Shown: positions 19,401 to 30,362, counted from the first letter of the stretch. The stretch is DNA of 64,000 nucleotides from a bacterium (GCA_905221205.1 CAJNCG010000001.1:248001-312000); one strand, 5' to 3'. Numbers and translations are program-made. The notes: generated from the letters alone by a model not told the origin.

Positions 19401-19459
19401 AAATTCTCTATAATCAACATTACAAACTGATAAAAAATCAAGAACAGATTGATTGCAGT

Positions 19460-21209
<1,750 letters not shown>

Positions 21210-21243
21210 GACTTTTCCTCCTTAAATTTTAAGGGGACCAGAT

Positions 21244-21385
21244 AAAGAAAAGACCTTGCGATTGCAAGGCCTCAGTTAAAATCGTACAAAACAAGAGAGC
21301 ACACTCAAAAAGTCTCCTCTAGAAAATTGTACTATTCTTTTATCTGACACCTTGTGAGTCTCTCTGGACTCCCCTTAAAGGTTAA
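21244..21385 (-). promoter_or_regulatory. PyrR-dependent transcription attenuator of pyrK-pyrDB
   Basis: Read on the minus strand, the leader begins with a PyrR-binding hairpin at about 21351-21380 containing the conserved loop AGTCCAGAGAG. A middle antiterminator region follows, and then a terminator hairpin with CCTTGC/GCAAGG arms and TTTTCTTT (21244-21273). With UMP bound, PyrR stabilises the first hairpin, the antiterminator cannot form, and transcription stops before pyrK. Confidence 0.88.
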
Positions 21386-21394
21386 ATTTTTATT

Positions 21395-21423
21395 AGTATA
21401 CTCTTTCAGCTAAAAAAAGTCAA
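21395..21423 (-). promoter_or_regulatory. Sigma-A promoter for pyrK-pyrDB
   Basis: TTGACT (-35, 21418-21423) and TATACT (-10, 21395-21400) with an exact 17-base spacer. The -35 lies inside the distal arm of the gloA terminator. Confidence 0.85.
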
Positions 21424-21450
21424 GTAGAAAACGAACATTCTACTTGACTT
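21411..21450 (-). terminator. Terminator after gloA
   Basis: Perfect 13-base arms AAGTCAAGTAGAA/TTCTACTTGACTT around an 8-base loop, then TTTTTT on the minus strand. The second arm overlaps the -35 box of the pyr promoter. Confidence 0.88.
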
Positions 21451-21457
21451 CACGAGA

Positions 21458-21838
21458 TTATTTTTCACGAATGACTTCAACCTTGTAGCCATCAGGGTCT
21501 TTGACAAAGTAATAGTTAGGTGCAGTTCCTGGTAGACCATTTGGCTGAGTCACTTCATAGCCTTTTGCACTGTGCTCTTGATGAAGAGCTTCAAGATCAG
21601 GTGTACTTAGGGCGATGTGGGCAAACCCATCTCCAACCACATAAGGACCGTGATCGTAGTTATAAGTCAACTCCAACTCATAGTCGTCACCCTCAAGACC
21701 TAGATAAACAATCGTGAAGGCATGATCTGGAAAATCTCTGCGACGCAATTCTTTAAATCCAAAAGCATCTTGATAAAATGCAATTGATTTTTCAAGGTTT
21801 TCTACTCGCAAGCAAGTGTGTAGCATTTTTGAAGCCAT
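21458..21838 (-). CDS. gloA: Lactoylglutathione lyase-like glyoxalase I
   Basis: 126 residues from MASKMLHTCLRV; the RBS AAGGAG fits this ATG, not the open frame to 21859. It is a single VOC domain with likely metal ligands His in LHTCLRV, Glu in YELELTYN, His in GFAHIAL and Glu in YKVEVI. Glyoxalase I isomerises the methylglyoxal-thiol adduct. Streptococci may use glutathione imported from the host. Stands between two terminators, probably monocistronic. Confidence 0.88.
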   Translation of the reverse strand: MASKMLHTCLRVENLEKSIAFYQDAFGFKELRRRDFPDHAFTIVYLGLEGDDYELELTYNYDHGPYVVGDGFAHIALSTPDLEALHQEHSAKGYEVTQPNGLPGTAPNYYFVKDPDGYKVEVIREK

Positions 21839-21851
21839 ATTGTTCTCCTTT

Positions 21852-21887
21852 ATTTTCAAAAAGACTGGGACAATCCTGTTCCAGTCT
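21852..21887 (-). terminator. Terminator after rplT
   Basis: The arms AAGACTGG and CCCAGTCTT with a loop of about 11 bases, followed by TTTTTG on the minus strand, 9 bases past the rplT stop. Confidence 0.82.
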
Positions 21888-21896
21888 TATCTGTTA

Positions 21897-22256
21897 TTAT
21901 TTACCAAGTTTTGCTTTAGCTGCATCTGCAAGAGCTGTGAAAGCTGCTGCATCGTTAACAGCCAAGTCAGCAAGCATTTTACGGTTAACTTCGATCTCAG
22001 CCAATTTCAAACCATGCATCAATTGTGAGTATGAAAGTCCGTTCATACGAGCTGCCGCGTTGATACGAGTGATCCACAATTTGCGGAAGTCACGTTTTTT
22101 CTGACGACGGTCACGGTATGCATAGTAGTAAGAGTTCATTACTTGTTCTTTTGCAGTACGGAACAAGATGTGTTTAGCTCCATAGTAACCTTTTGCTAAT
22201 TTAAGAATACGTTTACGACGTTTGCGTGATACAACGCCACCTTTAACACGTGCCAT
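21897..22256 (-). CDS. rplT: 50S ribosomal protein L20
   Basis: 119 residues, very basic, with [17 protein letters not shown] at the start and the conserved [20 protein letters not shown] stretch. L20 is an early assembly protein and in many bacteria represses its own operon by binding the leader. Last gene of infC-rpmI-rplT. Confidence 0.98.
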   Translation of the reverse strand: MARVKGGVVSRKRRKRILKLAKGYYGAKHILFRTAKEQVMNSYYYAYRDRRQKKRDFRKLWITRINAAARMNGLSYSQLMHGLKLAEIEVNRKMLADLAVNDAAAFTALADAAKAKLGK

Positions 22257-22307
22257 GTTTTATTTCCTCCAAATATTTCCTAGAATTGTTTACTTACAGT
22301 CAAGCTA

Positions 22308-22508
22308 TTATTTCAAGCGAGTAAGCATTGCTTTGATACGTTTGTAATCTCCTGAATGCACCATAGATGCTTTACGAAGATGACGACGTTGTTTCTTAGT
22401 TTTTCCGTGGAAACGGTGAGAAGTGTAAGCACGGAAACGTTTAAGTCCACCAGAACCTGTACGTTTGAAACGTTTAGCTGATGCGCGGTGTGTTTTTTGT
22501 TTTGGCAT
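22308..22508 (-). CDS. rpmI: 50S ribosomal protein L35
   Basis: 66 residues, [20 protein letters not shown] onward, the standard L35 pattern rich in Lys and Arg. Sits between infC and rplT, 51 bases before rplT. Confidence 0.98.
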   Translation of the reverse strand: MPKQKTHRASAKRFKRTGSGGLKRFRAYTSHRFHGKTKKQRRHLRKASMVHSGDYKRIKAMLTRLK

Positions 22509-22540
22509 GATTTTTTCTCCTTTATTTAACTTTCTGACAA

Positions 22541-23062
22541 TTATTTTTTGTCAGTCGCTGGCGCCAATTGCATGAACATTTGACGTCCATCCATTTTAGC
22601 ACGTTGTTCGATGATTGCAATATCTTGAGTTGCTTCAGCAAACTCGGCTAAAACTTTTGCACCAATCTCTTTATGGGTAATCATACGACCCTTAAAGCGA
22701 ATAGATACCTTAACTTTATTTCCTTTTTCAAGGAATTTGCGTGCATTGCGAAGTTTTGTATCAAAGTCACCCTTGTCAATAGTTGGACTTAGACGAACTT
22801 CTTTCACAGTAACAACACTTTGTTTTTTACGTTGTTCTTTTTGCTTCTTCTGGTACTCAAATTTGAACTTACCGTAGTCCATAATTTTTGCAACAGGTGG
22901 TTTGGCTTGGGGTTGAATCAATACTAGGTCAACATTAGCGTTATCAGCCAAAGCTTGCGCTTCACTGAGTGGCTTGATACCTAGCTGTTCTCCTTCAAGA
23001 CCAATCAAGCGAACTTCACGTACACGAATCTCATCATTGATGAATAAGTCTTGCTTTGCTAT
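22541..23062 (-). CDS. infC: Translation initiation factor IF-3 (AUA start)
   Basis: The proposed start is ATA at 23062, giving 173 residues that begin (M)[18 protein letters not shown], the usual IF3 N-terminus. The RBS GAGGTG lies six bases before this ATA. ATG (23128) and TTG (23098) starts exist further upstream in frame but overlap the leader terminator hairpin and lack an RBS. infC of E. coli and Bacillus uses AUU, and the rare codon lets IF3 reject its own mRNA, giving autoregulation. IF3 proofreads initiator tRNA and start codons and keeps subunits apart. The N and C domains are joined by the helix around KQKEQRKK. Confidence 0.9.
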
Positions 23063-23084
23063 GGTTTTCACCTCTTTTGTTTTA

Positions 23085-23221
23085 TTAGAGAAAAACAATA
23101 GCGGACTCGTAAATATACAAGCCCGCACGTTATGATAGCGTTTCTTAGAAACTTTTCATCCGTAGGGCCAGGCAACTTAATGTCACAAGGCGAGAAGCTC
23201 TCACTTCTGCTTTTCTCAACT
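23085..23221 (-). promoter_or_regulatory. infC-rpmI-rplT leader with attenuator hairpin
   Basis: The untranslated leader is about 155 bases. Just before infC lies a GC-rich hairpin at 23101-23126 (GCGGGCTTGT with ACGAGTCCGC), followed on the minus strand by TATTGTTTTTCT, a terminator shape. Upstream arms could form an alternative structure. This matches the concept of the Firmicute L20 leader, in which excess L20 promotes termination; I did not verify a match to the Rfam model. Confidence 0.6.
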
Positions 23222-23226
23222 TTTAT

Positions 23227-23255
23227 ATGATACCAAGTTTTCTAGTCCTTGTCAA
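23227..23255 (-). promoter_or_regulatory. Promoter of infC operon
   Basis: TTGACA (23250-23255) and TATCAT (23227-23232) with a 17-base spacer on the minus strand. Confidence 0.8.
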
Positions 23256-23290
23256 GATAAAAAGTTATTTTTTTGAAAAGTTTCTGCTCA

Positions 23291-25531
23291 TTAACCAACC
23301 GTTTCAATCTTCCAACTATTCCACCCTTTAAAGCGTATAGCTCCTTGCTGGTCAGTTCGGTAAACTTTACTATTGATCGTTTCCAGTCGGGTCAAGGTTT
23401 CCTGATGGGGTAGTTTCGTTCGATTGTTCTTTCCAACTGAGATGAGAATAATCTCTGGTTTGAGCTGTTCTAAGAAAACTGAATTTGTTGATTTTTTGGA
23501 GCCATGTTGGCCAGCTTTCAAAACATCCACTTTCAAGTCTGGATAGTGCTTCAGCAAATCCTTCTCTCCATTTTCCTCCAAATTTCCAGTAAAGAGAAAG
23601 TGCTTATCCAAGAGTTTTCCATACAGAACTAGGGAGTCTTCATGCCCTCCATCTCCCATTTTCCTTGGAGATAGGACTTCTAACTGACTTCCAAAAATTG
23701 GCAAGTTCTCTCCTACTGTCACACTACGCACCTTGGTTTGAGTCGCCTGTAGTTCTGCCACAAATTCCTTCTGTTTCAGACTACCTTTGGACACTAAAAT
23801 TTCGCCTACATGGAAAGCCTTGATTACCTCCAACAAATCGCCAACATGCTCCTTGTCTGTATTGGTCAAAACCAGCTGGTCAATCTTGGCTACTCCTCGA
23901 CTTTTTAGATAGGGGATTAAGGTTCGCTGGGCATTGCTGGTCGTCGTCTTTTCTTGCCATTTCTCGATTTTCTTATCAGACTCTGCCTTGCCACCTACAT
24001 CTATGAGAATGATTTTCCCAGTTACATCCCGTAGGAAAATACTCTCCCCTTGCCCCACATCCAGCATGGTGATTTCATTTTCCAACGGATGCTTGGTCAA
24101 GAAAAAGAGACCCACAATAAGTAAGCTGAATCCAGCTGCTCTTTTGATATTTTTCCTCAAATCATAGACCAAAGCCAAAGAAATCAACAGTATCATCAAC
24201 AGCCATTCATTAGGTTGTCCAAAGACCAGAGGCCTACTTGCAATCTGTGATACCAAGCGAATAATCCCCTCCAACCATTCAAAGATAAAGTTCAGCTGAA
24301 TGACTGGATAGAGAAATGAAAGGGCAAATAAAATAGACAAGAGCGGTAAGAAGACCAAGTCAAATAGAAAAGAAAAGACAAAGGTCAAAAGGATAGACCA
24401 AGGCTGAAATTCCGCAAAATAGAAGGATAAAATGGGTAATATACCCAAAGAAATGACTAGACTTTCTCTAGCAACAGCCTTGAGGCCCTCTCCTTCTTTG
24501 CTGGTCATGGTCAAGATAAAAGCATAGGCACAGGACAAGACTCCTCCTGCTGTCAAGAAAAAGTTGGGCATGACGATAAAGAGAACAAGCACAGTCAGGG
24601 CAAAATTATCCAAGCCCTTATAGCCATGCTGAGCTAATAGTTTTTGCAAAAGACTGCGAATGACCGATGCTGAAAACCCAGTCAGGCCCGCATAGATAAG
24701 GGAAAAGGGATAAGTCAGCCATTTCAACTTTTCTTGGGTAAAGCCCAATCGCAAGAGAAGTTTCTTAAATCCGTCCATGAAAAAACCTACCTGCATACCC
24801 GACAAGGCAAAAAGGTGGATAATTCCTAGACTGGAATAAAGCTCATTCATCTCCTCAAAGTCCGTATCCAGATGTCCTAGCAAGAGCCCCGTCATGTAGT
24901 TGCGCATAGGGTCTGGAAAGTGCGTCTTAATCCAAACTACAGCCTTTCGACGTAAGCTGGACAGGTTTTCACCTATATCCCAACTGCCAACCTTTTGAAG
25001 TGACTGGATTTTTTTGATATTGAGAGTCTGGTAAATTCCCTGAGTCTTCAGATAGGATTGGTAATTAAAGCCTCCAAAATTTCTCTGCCCTTCTGGTTCT
25101 GAAAGCTTCCCCTCAAACTCTATCTCATGAAGGTCTGTTAAGACTTGAAATTGTTCTTTGTCCTCCTCGGACTGGAGTTTATAATAGACTTGAAAAATGC
25201 GTCCATCAGACTTACCACGAAAAGATAGGCTATCACCATTGACCTTAATAGTGTCAGGCAAAATCCGTACCCTTTCAACAGAATCCGCTAGGTTTTGACT
25301 AGATTGACTCTGTTGCCAATTTTGAAACAAAAACCAAAATCCAAAGATTCCACAAATTACTAGAACTTTACCTGCTAATTTCCAAGGAAATTGGAAAAAG
25401 AGACACACTAGCAGAAAAACGAAGCCCAACAAAGCAAGATAGGAGGCTGAGAAAATAGCGTAGTAAAGCCAGAGCAATAGAAAACTTAGGTAGATTAGGG
25501 GAATAGGGAAATTCTTAATCCACTGTAACAT
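23291..25531 (-). CDS. comEC: DNA uptake channel protein ComEC (CelB)
   Basis: 746 residues. Several N-terminal membrane helices and an OB-like extracellular loop (about 60-190), the polytopic competence domain (about 200-480), and a C-terminal metallo-beta-lactamase-like domain (about 500-746). ComEC carries single-stranded DNA across the membrane. The zinc motifs of the nuclease-like domain are degenerate: TNTDKEH (556-562), TGN (648-650), GQHGS (674-678) and KLPH (706-709), so nuclease activity is unlikely. It overlaps comEA by 17 bases and shares its SigX box. Confidence 0.95.
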   Translation of the reverse strand: MLQWIKNFPIPLIYLSFLLLWLYYAIFSASYLALLGFVFLLVCLFFQFPWKLAGKVLVICGIFGFWFLFQNWQQSQSSQNLADSVERVRILPDTIKVNGDSLSFRGKSDGRIFQVYYKLQSEEDKEQFQVLTDLHEIEFEGKLSEPEGQRNFGGFNYQSYLKTQGIYQTLNIKKIQSLQKVGSWDIGENLSSLRRKAVVWIKTHFPDPMRNYMTGLLLGHLDTDFEEMNELYSSLGIIHLFALSGMQVGFFMDGFKKLLLRLGFTQEKLKWLTYPFSLIYAGLTGFSASVIRSLLQKLLAQHGYKGLDNFALTVLVLFIVMPNFFLTAGGVLSCAYAFILTMTSKEGEGLKAVARESLVISLGILPILSFYFAEFQPWSILLTFVFSFLFDLVFLPLLSILFALSFLYPVIQLNFIFEWLEGIIRLVSQIASRPLVFGQPNEWLLMILLISLALVYDLRKNIKRAAGFSLLIVGLFFLTKHPLENEITMLDVGQGESIFLRDVTGKIILIDVGGKAESDKKIEKWQEKTTTSNAQRTLIPYLKSRGVAKIDQLVLTNTDKEHVGDLLEVIKAFHVGEILVSKGSLKQKEFVAELQATQTKVRSVTVGENLPIFGSQLEVLSPRKMGDGGHEDSLVLYGKLLDKHFLFTGNLEENGEKDLLKHYPDLKVDVLKAGQHGSKKSTNSVFLEQLKPEIILISVGKNNRTKLPHQETLTRLETINSKVYRTDQQGAIRFKGWNSWKIETVG

Positions 25532-26171
25532 AGTCTTTTAGCTTTTCTATCGTTTTAGCACCAATACCAGAAACCTTCTTGAGTTCATCAACCGACTTGA
25601 ACTTGCCATTTGATTCACGATGGTCGATAATATCCTGAGCTCGTTTGCCACCCAGACCCTTGACCTGCTTGAGCTCTTCCAGACTGGCCTTGTTGAGATT
25701 GACCTTCTTTTCCTTGCTCGTTGAAGAAGCTGTCCCAGAACCAGTCTGTTGACTAGCTGTTTCTTCTCCCTTAGTTGGGACGTAAACCAGAGCCTCGTCA
25801 CTAACTTTCTGAGCTAGATTAAGCGACTTGCTGTCTGCTTGCTCTGTCAATCCACCCGCCTTTTGAACAGCATCATTGACCCGACTACCTACTGGCAAAT
25901 CATAAATCCCTGGCGATTTGACAGCGCCTTTGACATCTACTGTAATCAAATCTTGTTCAAGGGGTAGGGGTTCGTCCTTCTCTTCCTTTTTCACTTCCTT
26001 TTCGGTCGATGAATCCTTGGAAACAGCTGCGACTTCGGCCTGCAAATTCGTTTCTTTAACAGGTATTTGTGGAGCTGGTTTTAGCAGGAATAATCCTCCG
26101 ACAAGTAAGCCCAGACCAGTACAGATGACAATGATTTTATACTCTTTGATTTTCTCGATAATTACTTCCAT
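25515..26171 (-). CDS. comEA: DNA receptor ComEA (CelA)
   Basis: 218 residues. One membrane anchor (about 11-30), a Lys/Glu-rich linker, an SLBB-like domain (about 75-135), a Ser/Thr-rich linker and a C-terminal helix-hairpin-helix domain (about 157-218) with LKQVKGLGGKRAQDII and LKKVSGIGAKTIEKL. It binds incoming double-stranded DNA on the outer membrane face and hands it to ComEC. A perfect SigX box lies 20 bases upstream. Confidence 0.95.
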   Translation of the reverse strand: MEVIIEKIKEYKIIVICTGLGLLVGGLFLLKPAPQIPVKETNLQAEVAAVSKDSSTEKEVKKEEKDEPLPLEQDLITVDVKGAVKSPGIYDLPVGSRVNDAVQKAGGLTEQADSKSLNLAQKVSDEALVYVPTKGEETASQQTGSGTASSTSKEKKVNLNKASLEELKQVKGLGGKRAQDIIDHRESNGKFKSVDELKKVSGIGAKTIEKLKDYVTVD

Positions 26172-26190
26172 ATTTTCTCCTCTCTTAGAT

Positions 26191-26198
26191 TATTCGTA
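26191..26198 (-). promoter_or_regulatory. SigX (ComX) combox driving comEA-comEC
   Basis: TACGAATA on the minus strand, 19 bases before comEA and immediately after the terminator of the preceding gene. Same layout as at coiA. Confidence 0.92.
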
Positions 26199-26202
26199 AG
26201 AG

Positions 26203-26237
26203 GAAGAAAAAACAGTCGAAAAATTTCTTTTCAACTG
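26203..26237 (-). terminator. Terminator after the GNAT gene
   Basis: A CAGTTGAAAA/TTTTTCGACTG hairpin followed on the minus strand by TTTTTTCTTCC. It shields the downstream SigX-controlled comEA-comEC from read-through. Confidence 0.82.
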
Positions 26238-26238
26238 C

Positions 26239-26808
26239 TTATTTATTTGCAAAATAGTCTTCCTTAGTCAAGACATAATGAACTCTTGTAACAATTCGGC
26301 CTGCTTCTTTATTATCCATTCTGGCATAAGGTTCTTCATAAGAAAAGCGCATACCTGATTTCTCCATGACCTTGCCAGATGCGGGATTATCCTTATCGTG
26401 AAGGGCGGTCAATTTGTTCATTCCAATCTTCTCAAAAGCCAGCTCAATCACGGCACGATTGGCTTCTGTCGTCAAACCTTGATTCCAATATTTTTTATTT
26501 ATAATGTAACCAATAGCTGCCTTCTTAAGAACAGGATCAATCTTGTGCAAATCAATAGTTCCGATAAATTCACCATTACTTTTTAATTCTATTCCCCAAC
26601 GACCCAAGGGATTAGCCAAGTAGAACTGAGCAATGTTATTCTTGGTTTCTTCCAAGCTTTGATTAGTTGGAAAAGTGTAGCGCGTATTTTCTCTATCCGA
26701 GGCATACTCAAACATAACTTCCGCATCATCCAAGGTTACAGGTCTAAGCACTAAACGTTCTGTTTCGACTATGGGATACTGAGCTAGTTTTAAAAAGATT
26801 GATTCCAT
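26239..26808 (-). CDS. GNAT family N-acetyltransferase (RimJ/RimL-like)
   Basis: 189 residues from MESIFLKLAQ. The frame is open to 27003, but that part overlaps phoH and looks like noise (Lys-rich, no homology). It has TERLVLRPVTLDDAE at the N-terminus, WGIELKSNGEFIG, and the acetyl-CoA loop region IGYIINKKYWNQGLTTEA. RimJ/RimL relatives acetylate protein N-termini or small amines. The substrate is unknown. Last gene of the pyrH-to-phoH run. Confidence 0.82.
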   Translation of the reverse strand: MESIFLKLAQYPIVETERLVLRPVTLDDAEVMFEYASDRENTRYTFPTNQSLEETKNNIAQFYLANPLGRWGIELKSNGEFIGTIDLHKIDPVLKKAAIGYIINKKYWNQGLTTEANRAVIELAFEKIGMNKLTALHDKDNPASGKVMEKSGMRFSYEEPYARMDNKEAGRIVTRVHYVLTKEDYFANK

Positions 26809-26839
26809 ATGTTTCTTCCACCTGAACTGCTCTTTTTTG

Positions 26840-27835
26840 CTATTCTGTTTCTTCTTGGACTTCTTCACGCTCTTCATTTTTAACTGGAGCTGGTTCATAA
26901 GCTCGGATAATCTGAGCGACAACTGGATGACGAACCACATCCTTGGCTGAAAAATGAACAAAGTCAATCTGGTGAATGTTCTTGAGTTTTTCTTGGGCAT
27001 CAATCAAACCGGACTTGACGTTACGCGGAAGGTCAATCTGACTGATATCTCCATTGACAATCATCTTAGAATTAAATCCTAAACGAGTCAAAAACATCTT
27101 CATCTGCATGATGGTCGTATTTTGAGCTTCATCTAGAATGACAAAGGCATCATCCAAGGTTCGCCCACGCATATATGCGAGGGGTGCAATCTCGATAATT
27201 TCACGCTCCATGAGACGCGTTGTTTGGTCTTTCCCAAGAATCTGATATAAGGCATCATAAACTGGACGGAGATAAGGATCCACCTTTTCTTTTAGGTCAC
27301 CTGGAAGAAAACCTAGACTTTCTCCTGCCTCAACTGCTGGACGAGTTAGGATAATTCGCTTGACCTGCCCACGTTTAAGGGCTGTCACTGCCAAGGTCAC
27401 TGCAAGAAAGGTCTTCCCTGTCCCTGCAGGACCAATTCCAAAGGTCACGTCATGCTGTTTGACACTGTCCACATAAAGCTTTTGGCCCAAGGTTTTGACA
27501 CGGATCGGTTTCCCTGTATTGTCCTTGATGATTTCTTCTTCGTAAAGGGCGACAAACTTATCAATTTCATCGTTTTTGACCATGCTAATCGCAGTGACCA
27601 CATCTGGTGTGCCGACTGTCATTCCACGATTTACCAAGACCATCAAAGCTTGAATAACCTGACGGGCTTCCTCACAGGCAGCCTCTTCACCCAAAACCTG
27701 GACAATCTCTGTACGGGCATGAATCACCACATCGAGCTCTTCTTCCATCAAACGAAGATGGCGCTCATTGGAACCAAAAAGATGAAACAGGTCATCTGGA
27801 TGACTCAGTTGAATGTCAATTGAATGTTCCTTCAA
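26840..27835 (-). CDS. phoH: PhoH-like ATPase (TTG start)
   Basis: 331 residues. It has a Walker A GPAGTGKT at 135-142, Walker B FVILDEAQN near 232-240, and an N-terminal KH-like part. The first in-frame start is TTG at 27835, with AGAGG about 10 bases upstream. The family forms ATPase/helicase-like rings linked to RNA metabolism and, in many bacteria, sits beside ybeY; here it is not adjacent. The C-terminal tail is rich in Glu. Confidence 0.92.
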   Translation of the reverse strand: MKEHSIDIQLSHPDDLFHLFGSNERHLRLMEEELDVVIHARTEIVQVLGEEAACEEARQVIQALMVLVNRGMTVGTPDVVTAISMVKNDEIDKFVALYEEEIIKDNTGKPIRVKTLGQKLYVDSVKQHDVTFGIGPAGTGKTFLAVTLAVTALKRGQVKRIILTRPAVEAGESLGFLPGDLKEKVDPYLRPVYDALYQILGKDQTTRLMEREIIEIAPLAYMRGRTLDDAFVILDEAQNTTIMQMKMFLTRLGFNSKMIVNGDISQIDLPRNVKSGLIDAQEKLKNIHQIDFVHFSAKDVVRHPVVAQIIRAYEPAPVKNEEREEVQEETE

Positions 27836-27920
27836 ATAAAGAACCTCTCTAATCCTTTTATTTCTTTTTATTATAGCAAAGGGATCGATAAATTACTAGC
27901 CCAAACCCAATGAATAAAGT

Positions 27921-28136
27921 CTAGTGTTCTAAGTATTCTTGCCAGATAACGTCAAAGTCTCCTAGATTGAAAGAGAAACTGGCATGTTCCTCCAAAAAGC
28001 GACTGACCTCATCGAAATCATCCGTATGTTTTGGGAATGCCGACTCTTCAAAAGCGAGGTCTGCCAAAATGGCTTTAGGGCTGTTACTTTTAGGATTACG
28101 CTCAGTCATGAGCCAAGTGTAAAATGATTTTCTCAT
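27921..28136 (-). CDS. yozE: YozE-like small protein (UPF0346)
   Basis: 71 residues, [24 protein letters not shown]... with YozE_SAM_like hallmarks: FYTWL near the start, [14 protein letters not shown] and [11 protein letters not shown] at the end. The family is SAM-domain-like in fold and of unknown function. It lies 8 bases after cvfB, so it is co-transcribed with it. Confidence 0.85.
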   Translation of the reverse strand: MRKSFYTWLMTERNPKSNSPKAILADLAFEESAFPKHTDDFDEVSRFLEEHASFSFNLGDFDVIWQEYLEH

Positions 28137-28144
28137 AAGCCTAC

Positions 28145-28999
28145 CTAAATCAACTCTGTCCCAAACTGGTCTTGCTTGATTTTACCAGCCTTCATCAAGC
28201 CACCGAGTGCTTTCTTGAACTGACCTTTAGAAATGCCAAAGGTTGCCTTGATATCGTCTGGAGATGACTTATCATTTAAAGTCATGAAACCGCCATTGCT
28301 TTCCAAATAGGTCAAAATCATCTGAGCATCGTTTTCCAACATTTCAAAGGAACGTGGTTTGAGAGAGAGGTTCAAGGTACGGTCCACTTCACGGAAGCCA
28401 ATGACACGCGCATCTAAGACCTGCCCCAAACGTGGTTCTGCATAACGCTCACTTGGGTGAATAAAACCAAGCATATTATTTTCTGGTAGGTAAACAAAGG
28501 TTCCTGACAGCTTGAGGCGATATACAATGGCTGGCCAGTTTTGGTTCTGCATATTGTTGTAGGCAGGACGAGCCAGACGTTGGAAGTCTTCTTGATAGGC
28601 CAATAGTCCCCAGATGCGGTCTTTCTTGTCCACTTCAAGACGGATGTAGAGTTGGTCACCCTTCTTAGGCCAGAGTTCCTTGAGCTCAGGGAGAATATCA
28701 AGTGACACAACGATTTCCTTGTCAGGAAGGCCTGTATCTACAAAGACACCCAAGTCCTTACGAACCTCTGTTACAGTTCCCCAACCAAATTGGTCCTGAG
28801 TGGCAGTGACTTCTAGACTTGTCAAGCGGAGCTTTTGCTTCATATCTGTATAGGCGAAACCTTTAACCGTATCACCTACCGTATGCTGACCTTCTTCCTT
28901 GGCAAGCGCATAGGTCTGGCCATCCTTTTGCACAAAGTAAAAACGGTCATTTTCATCGATGATCAGTCCAACGATAAAACTTGCAAGATTTGTATTCAT
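28145..28999 (-). CDS. cvfB: S1-domain RNA-binding protein CvfB
   Basis: 284 residues from [20 protein letters not shown] supports this ATG over the open frame to 29038. It is made of three S1-like domains, e.g. [26 protein letters not shown] and [18 protein letters not shown], and a C-terminal winged helix with [21 protein letters not shown]. In Staphylococcus CvfB binds RNA and affects virulence gene expression. In pneumococcus it is not well described. Confidence 0.88.
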   Translation of the reverse strand: MNTNLASFIVGLIIDENDRFYFVQKDGQTYALAKEEGQHTVGDTVKGFAYTDMKQKLRLTSLEVTATQDQFGWGTVTEVRKDLGVFVDTGLPDKEIVVSLDILPELKELWPKKGDQLYIRLEVDKKDRIWGLLAYQEDFQRLARPAYNNMQNQNWPAIVYRLKLSGTFVYLPENNMLGFIHPSERYAEPRLGQVLDARVIGFREVDRTLNLSLKPRSFEMLENDAQMILTYLESNGGFMTLNDKSSPDDIKATFGISKGQFKKALGGLMKAGKIKQDQFGTELI

Positions 29000-29009
29000 A
29001 TTTCCTTCT

Positions 29010-29048
29010 TTCGAATAAAACTCAGCCAGCAATGCCAACTGAGTTTTT
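29010..29048 (-). terminator. Terminator or attenuator between frr and cvfB
   Basis: A hairpin with arms AAAACTCAG and CTGAGTTTT, then ATTCG; the T-run is short. It lies between the frr stop and cvfB and probably reduces read-through. Confidence 0.65.
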
Positions 29049-29058
29049 CTGTTTATTT

Positions 29059-29616
29059 TTAGACTTCCAAGAGTTCTTTTTCTTTGTTGGCAGTCATGTC
29101 ATCGATGTGTTTGACAGCATCGTCTGTTACTTTTTGAATATCTTTTTCAAGAGTCTTCAATTCGTCTTCAGTGATTTCTTTTGCTTTTTCTTGTTTCTTG
29201 GCTTCATCCATAGCGTCACGACGGATATTGCGCACGGCCACTTTAGCATTTTCGCCGACCTTCTTCACTTCTTTAGCAAGGTCACGACGAGTTTCTTCTG
29301 TAAGAGCTGGGATAACCAAGCGAATCACAGAACCATCGTTAGCTGGTGTGATACCAAGATCAGAAGCATTCAAGGCACGTTCGATGTCTTTCAATGAAGA
29401 CTTGTCAAATGGTGTTACCAACAAAACACGCGCTTCTGGAATGGTAATTGAAGCGATTTGGTTAAGAGGTGTTTCTACTCCATAGTATTCTACATGTACA
29501 CGGTCAAGCAAGCTTGCATTGGCACGACCGGCACGGATACCACCAAATTCACGAGCAAGTGATTGGTGAGACTGGGTCATTCTCTCTTTAGCTTTTTCAA
29601 TAATTGCGTTAGCCAT
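29059..29616 (-). CDS. frr: Ribosome recycling factor
   Basis: 185 residues, with the standard RRF length and pattern: [19 protein letters not shown] at the start of domain [17 protein letters not shown] in domain II and the helical C-terminus. With EF-G it splits post-termination ribosomes. It lies 8 bases after pyrH, the usual order. Confidence 0.97.
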   Translation of the reverse strand: MANAIIEKAKERMTQSHQSLAREFGGIRAGRANASLLDRVHVEYYGVETPLNQIASITIPEARVLLVTPFDKSSLKDIERALNASDLGITPANDGSVIRLVIPALTEETRRDLAKEVKKVGENAKVAVRNIRRDAMDEAKKQEKAKEITEDELKTLEKDIQKVTDDAVKHIDDMTANKEKELLEV

Positions 29617-29624
29617 AATCTTTC

Positions 29625-30362
29625 TTATTCCTTTTCTTCGATATTATTTGAAACTGTTGTTCCGATATTTTCCCCAAATACGACACGTTTAATGTTGCCT
29701 GGTTGGTTCATATTGAAGACAACCAAGTCAATGTCGTTGTCCATTGAGAGGGTTGAAGCTGTTGAGTCCATGATACGAAGACCTTTGTTGATAACGTCAC
29801 GGTGGGTCAATTCTTCAAACTTAACGGCTGTCTTGTCCTTCTTAGGATCGGCATTATAAACACCGTCGACACCATTTTTAGCCATGAGGATAGCATCTGC
29901 TTCGATTTCAGCTGCACGAAGAGCCGCTGTTGTATCTGTCGAGAAGTAAGGTGAACCAATTCCGGCACCAAAGATAACGATACGGCCTTTTTCAAGGTGA
30001 CGAAGGGCACGTCCACGTACGTAAGGCTCTGCCACTTGTTGCATGGCAATGGCTGTTTGTACACGCGTATCGACACCAACTTGTTGCAATGAATCTGCCA
30101 TCACAAGAGCATTCATAACAGTCCCAAGCATTCCTGTGTAATCTGCCTGAACACGGTCCATTCCTGCTTCTGCAGCAGGTTCTCCACGCCAGAGATTTCC
30201 TCCACCGATAACAAGGGCAATTTCGATACCTAAGCTATGAACTTCTTGAATCTCTTTTGCGATTGTTTGAACTGTTTGGATATCAATCCCTACGCCACGT
30301 TCACCGGCAAGGGCTTCACCTGATAATTTGATTAAAATACGTTTATACTTGGGATTCGCCAT
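29625..30362 (-). CDS. pyrH: UMP kinase
   Basis: 245 residues from [18 protein letters not shown]. The ATG at 30362 is chosen because AAGGAGA lies 7 bases upstream; a GTG two codons earlier would be too close. GGGNLWRG and [14 protein letters not shown] mark the amino acid kinase fold. It phosphorylates UMP to UDP and is usually inhibited by UTP. Sits immediately before frr. Confidence 0.97.
   Translation of the reverse strand: MANPKYKRILIKLSGEALAGERGVGIDIQTVQTIAKEIQEVHSLGIEIALVIGGGNLWRGEPAAEAGMDRVQADYTGMLGTVMNALVMADSLQQVGVDTRVQTAIAMQQVAEPYVRGRALRHLEKGRIVIFGAGIGSPYFSTDTTAALRAAEIEADAILMAKNGVDGVYNADPKKDKTAVKFEELTHRDVINKGLRIMDSTASTLSMDNDIDLVVFNMNQPGNIKRVVFGENIGTTVSNNIEEKE

Noticed and set aside
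19400..19459. VicR (WalR) binding site at lytB
   Set aside because: Only one TGTAAT half-site; the second half-repeat at the right distance is missing.
26809..27003. N-terminal extension of the GNAT gene
   Set aside because: It would overlap phoH by about 165 bases and is Lys-rich without homology; the internal ATG at 26808 fits the family start.
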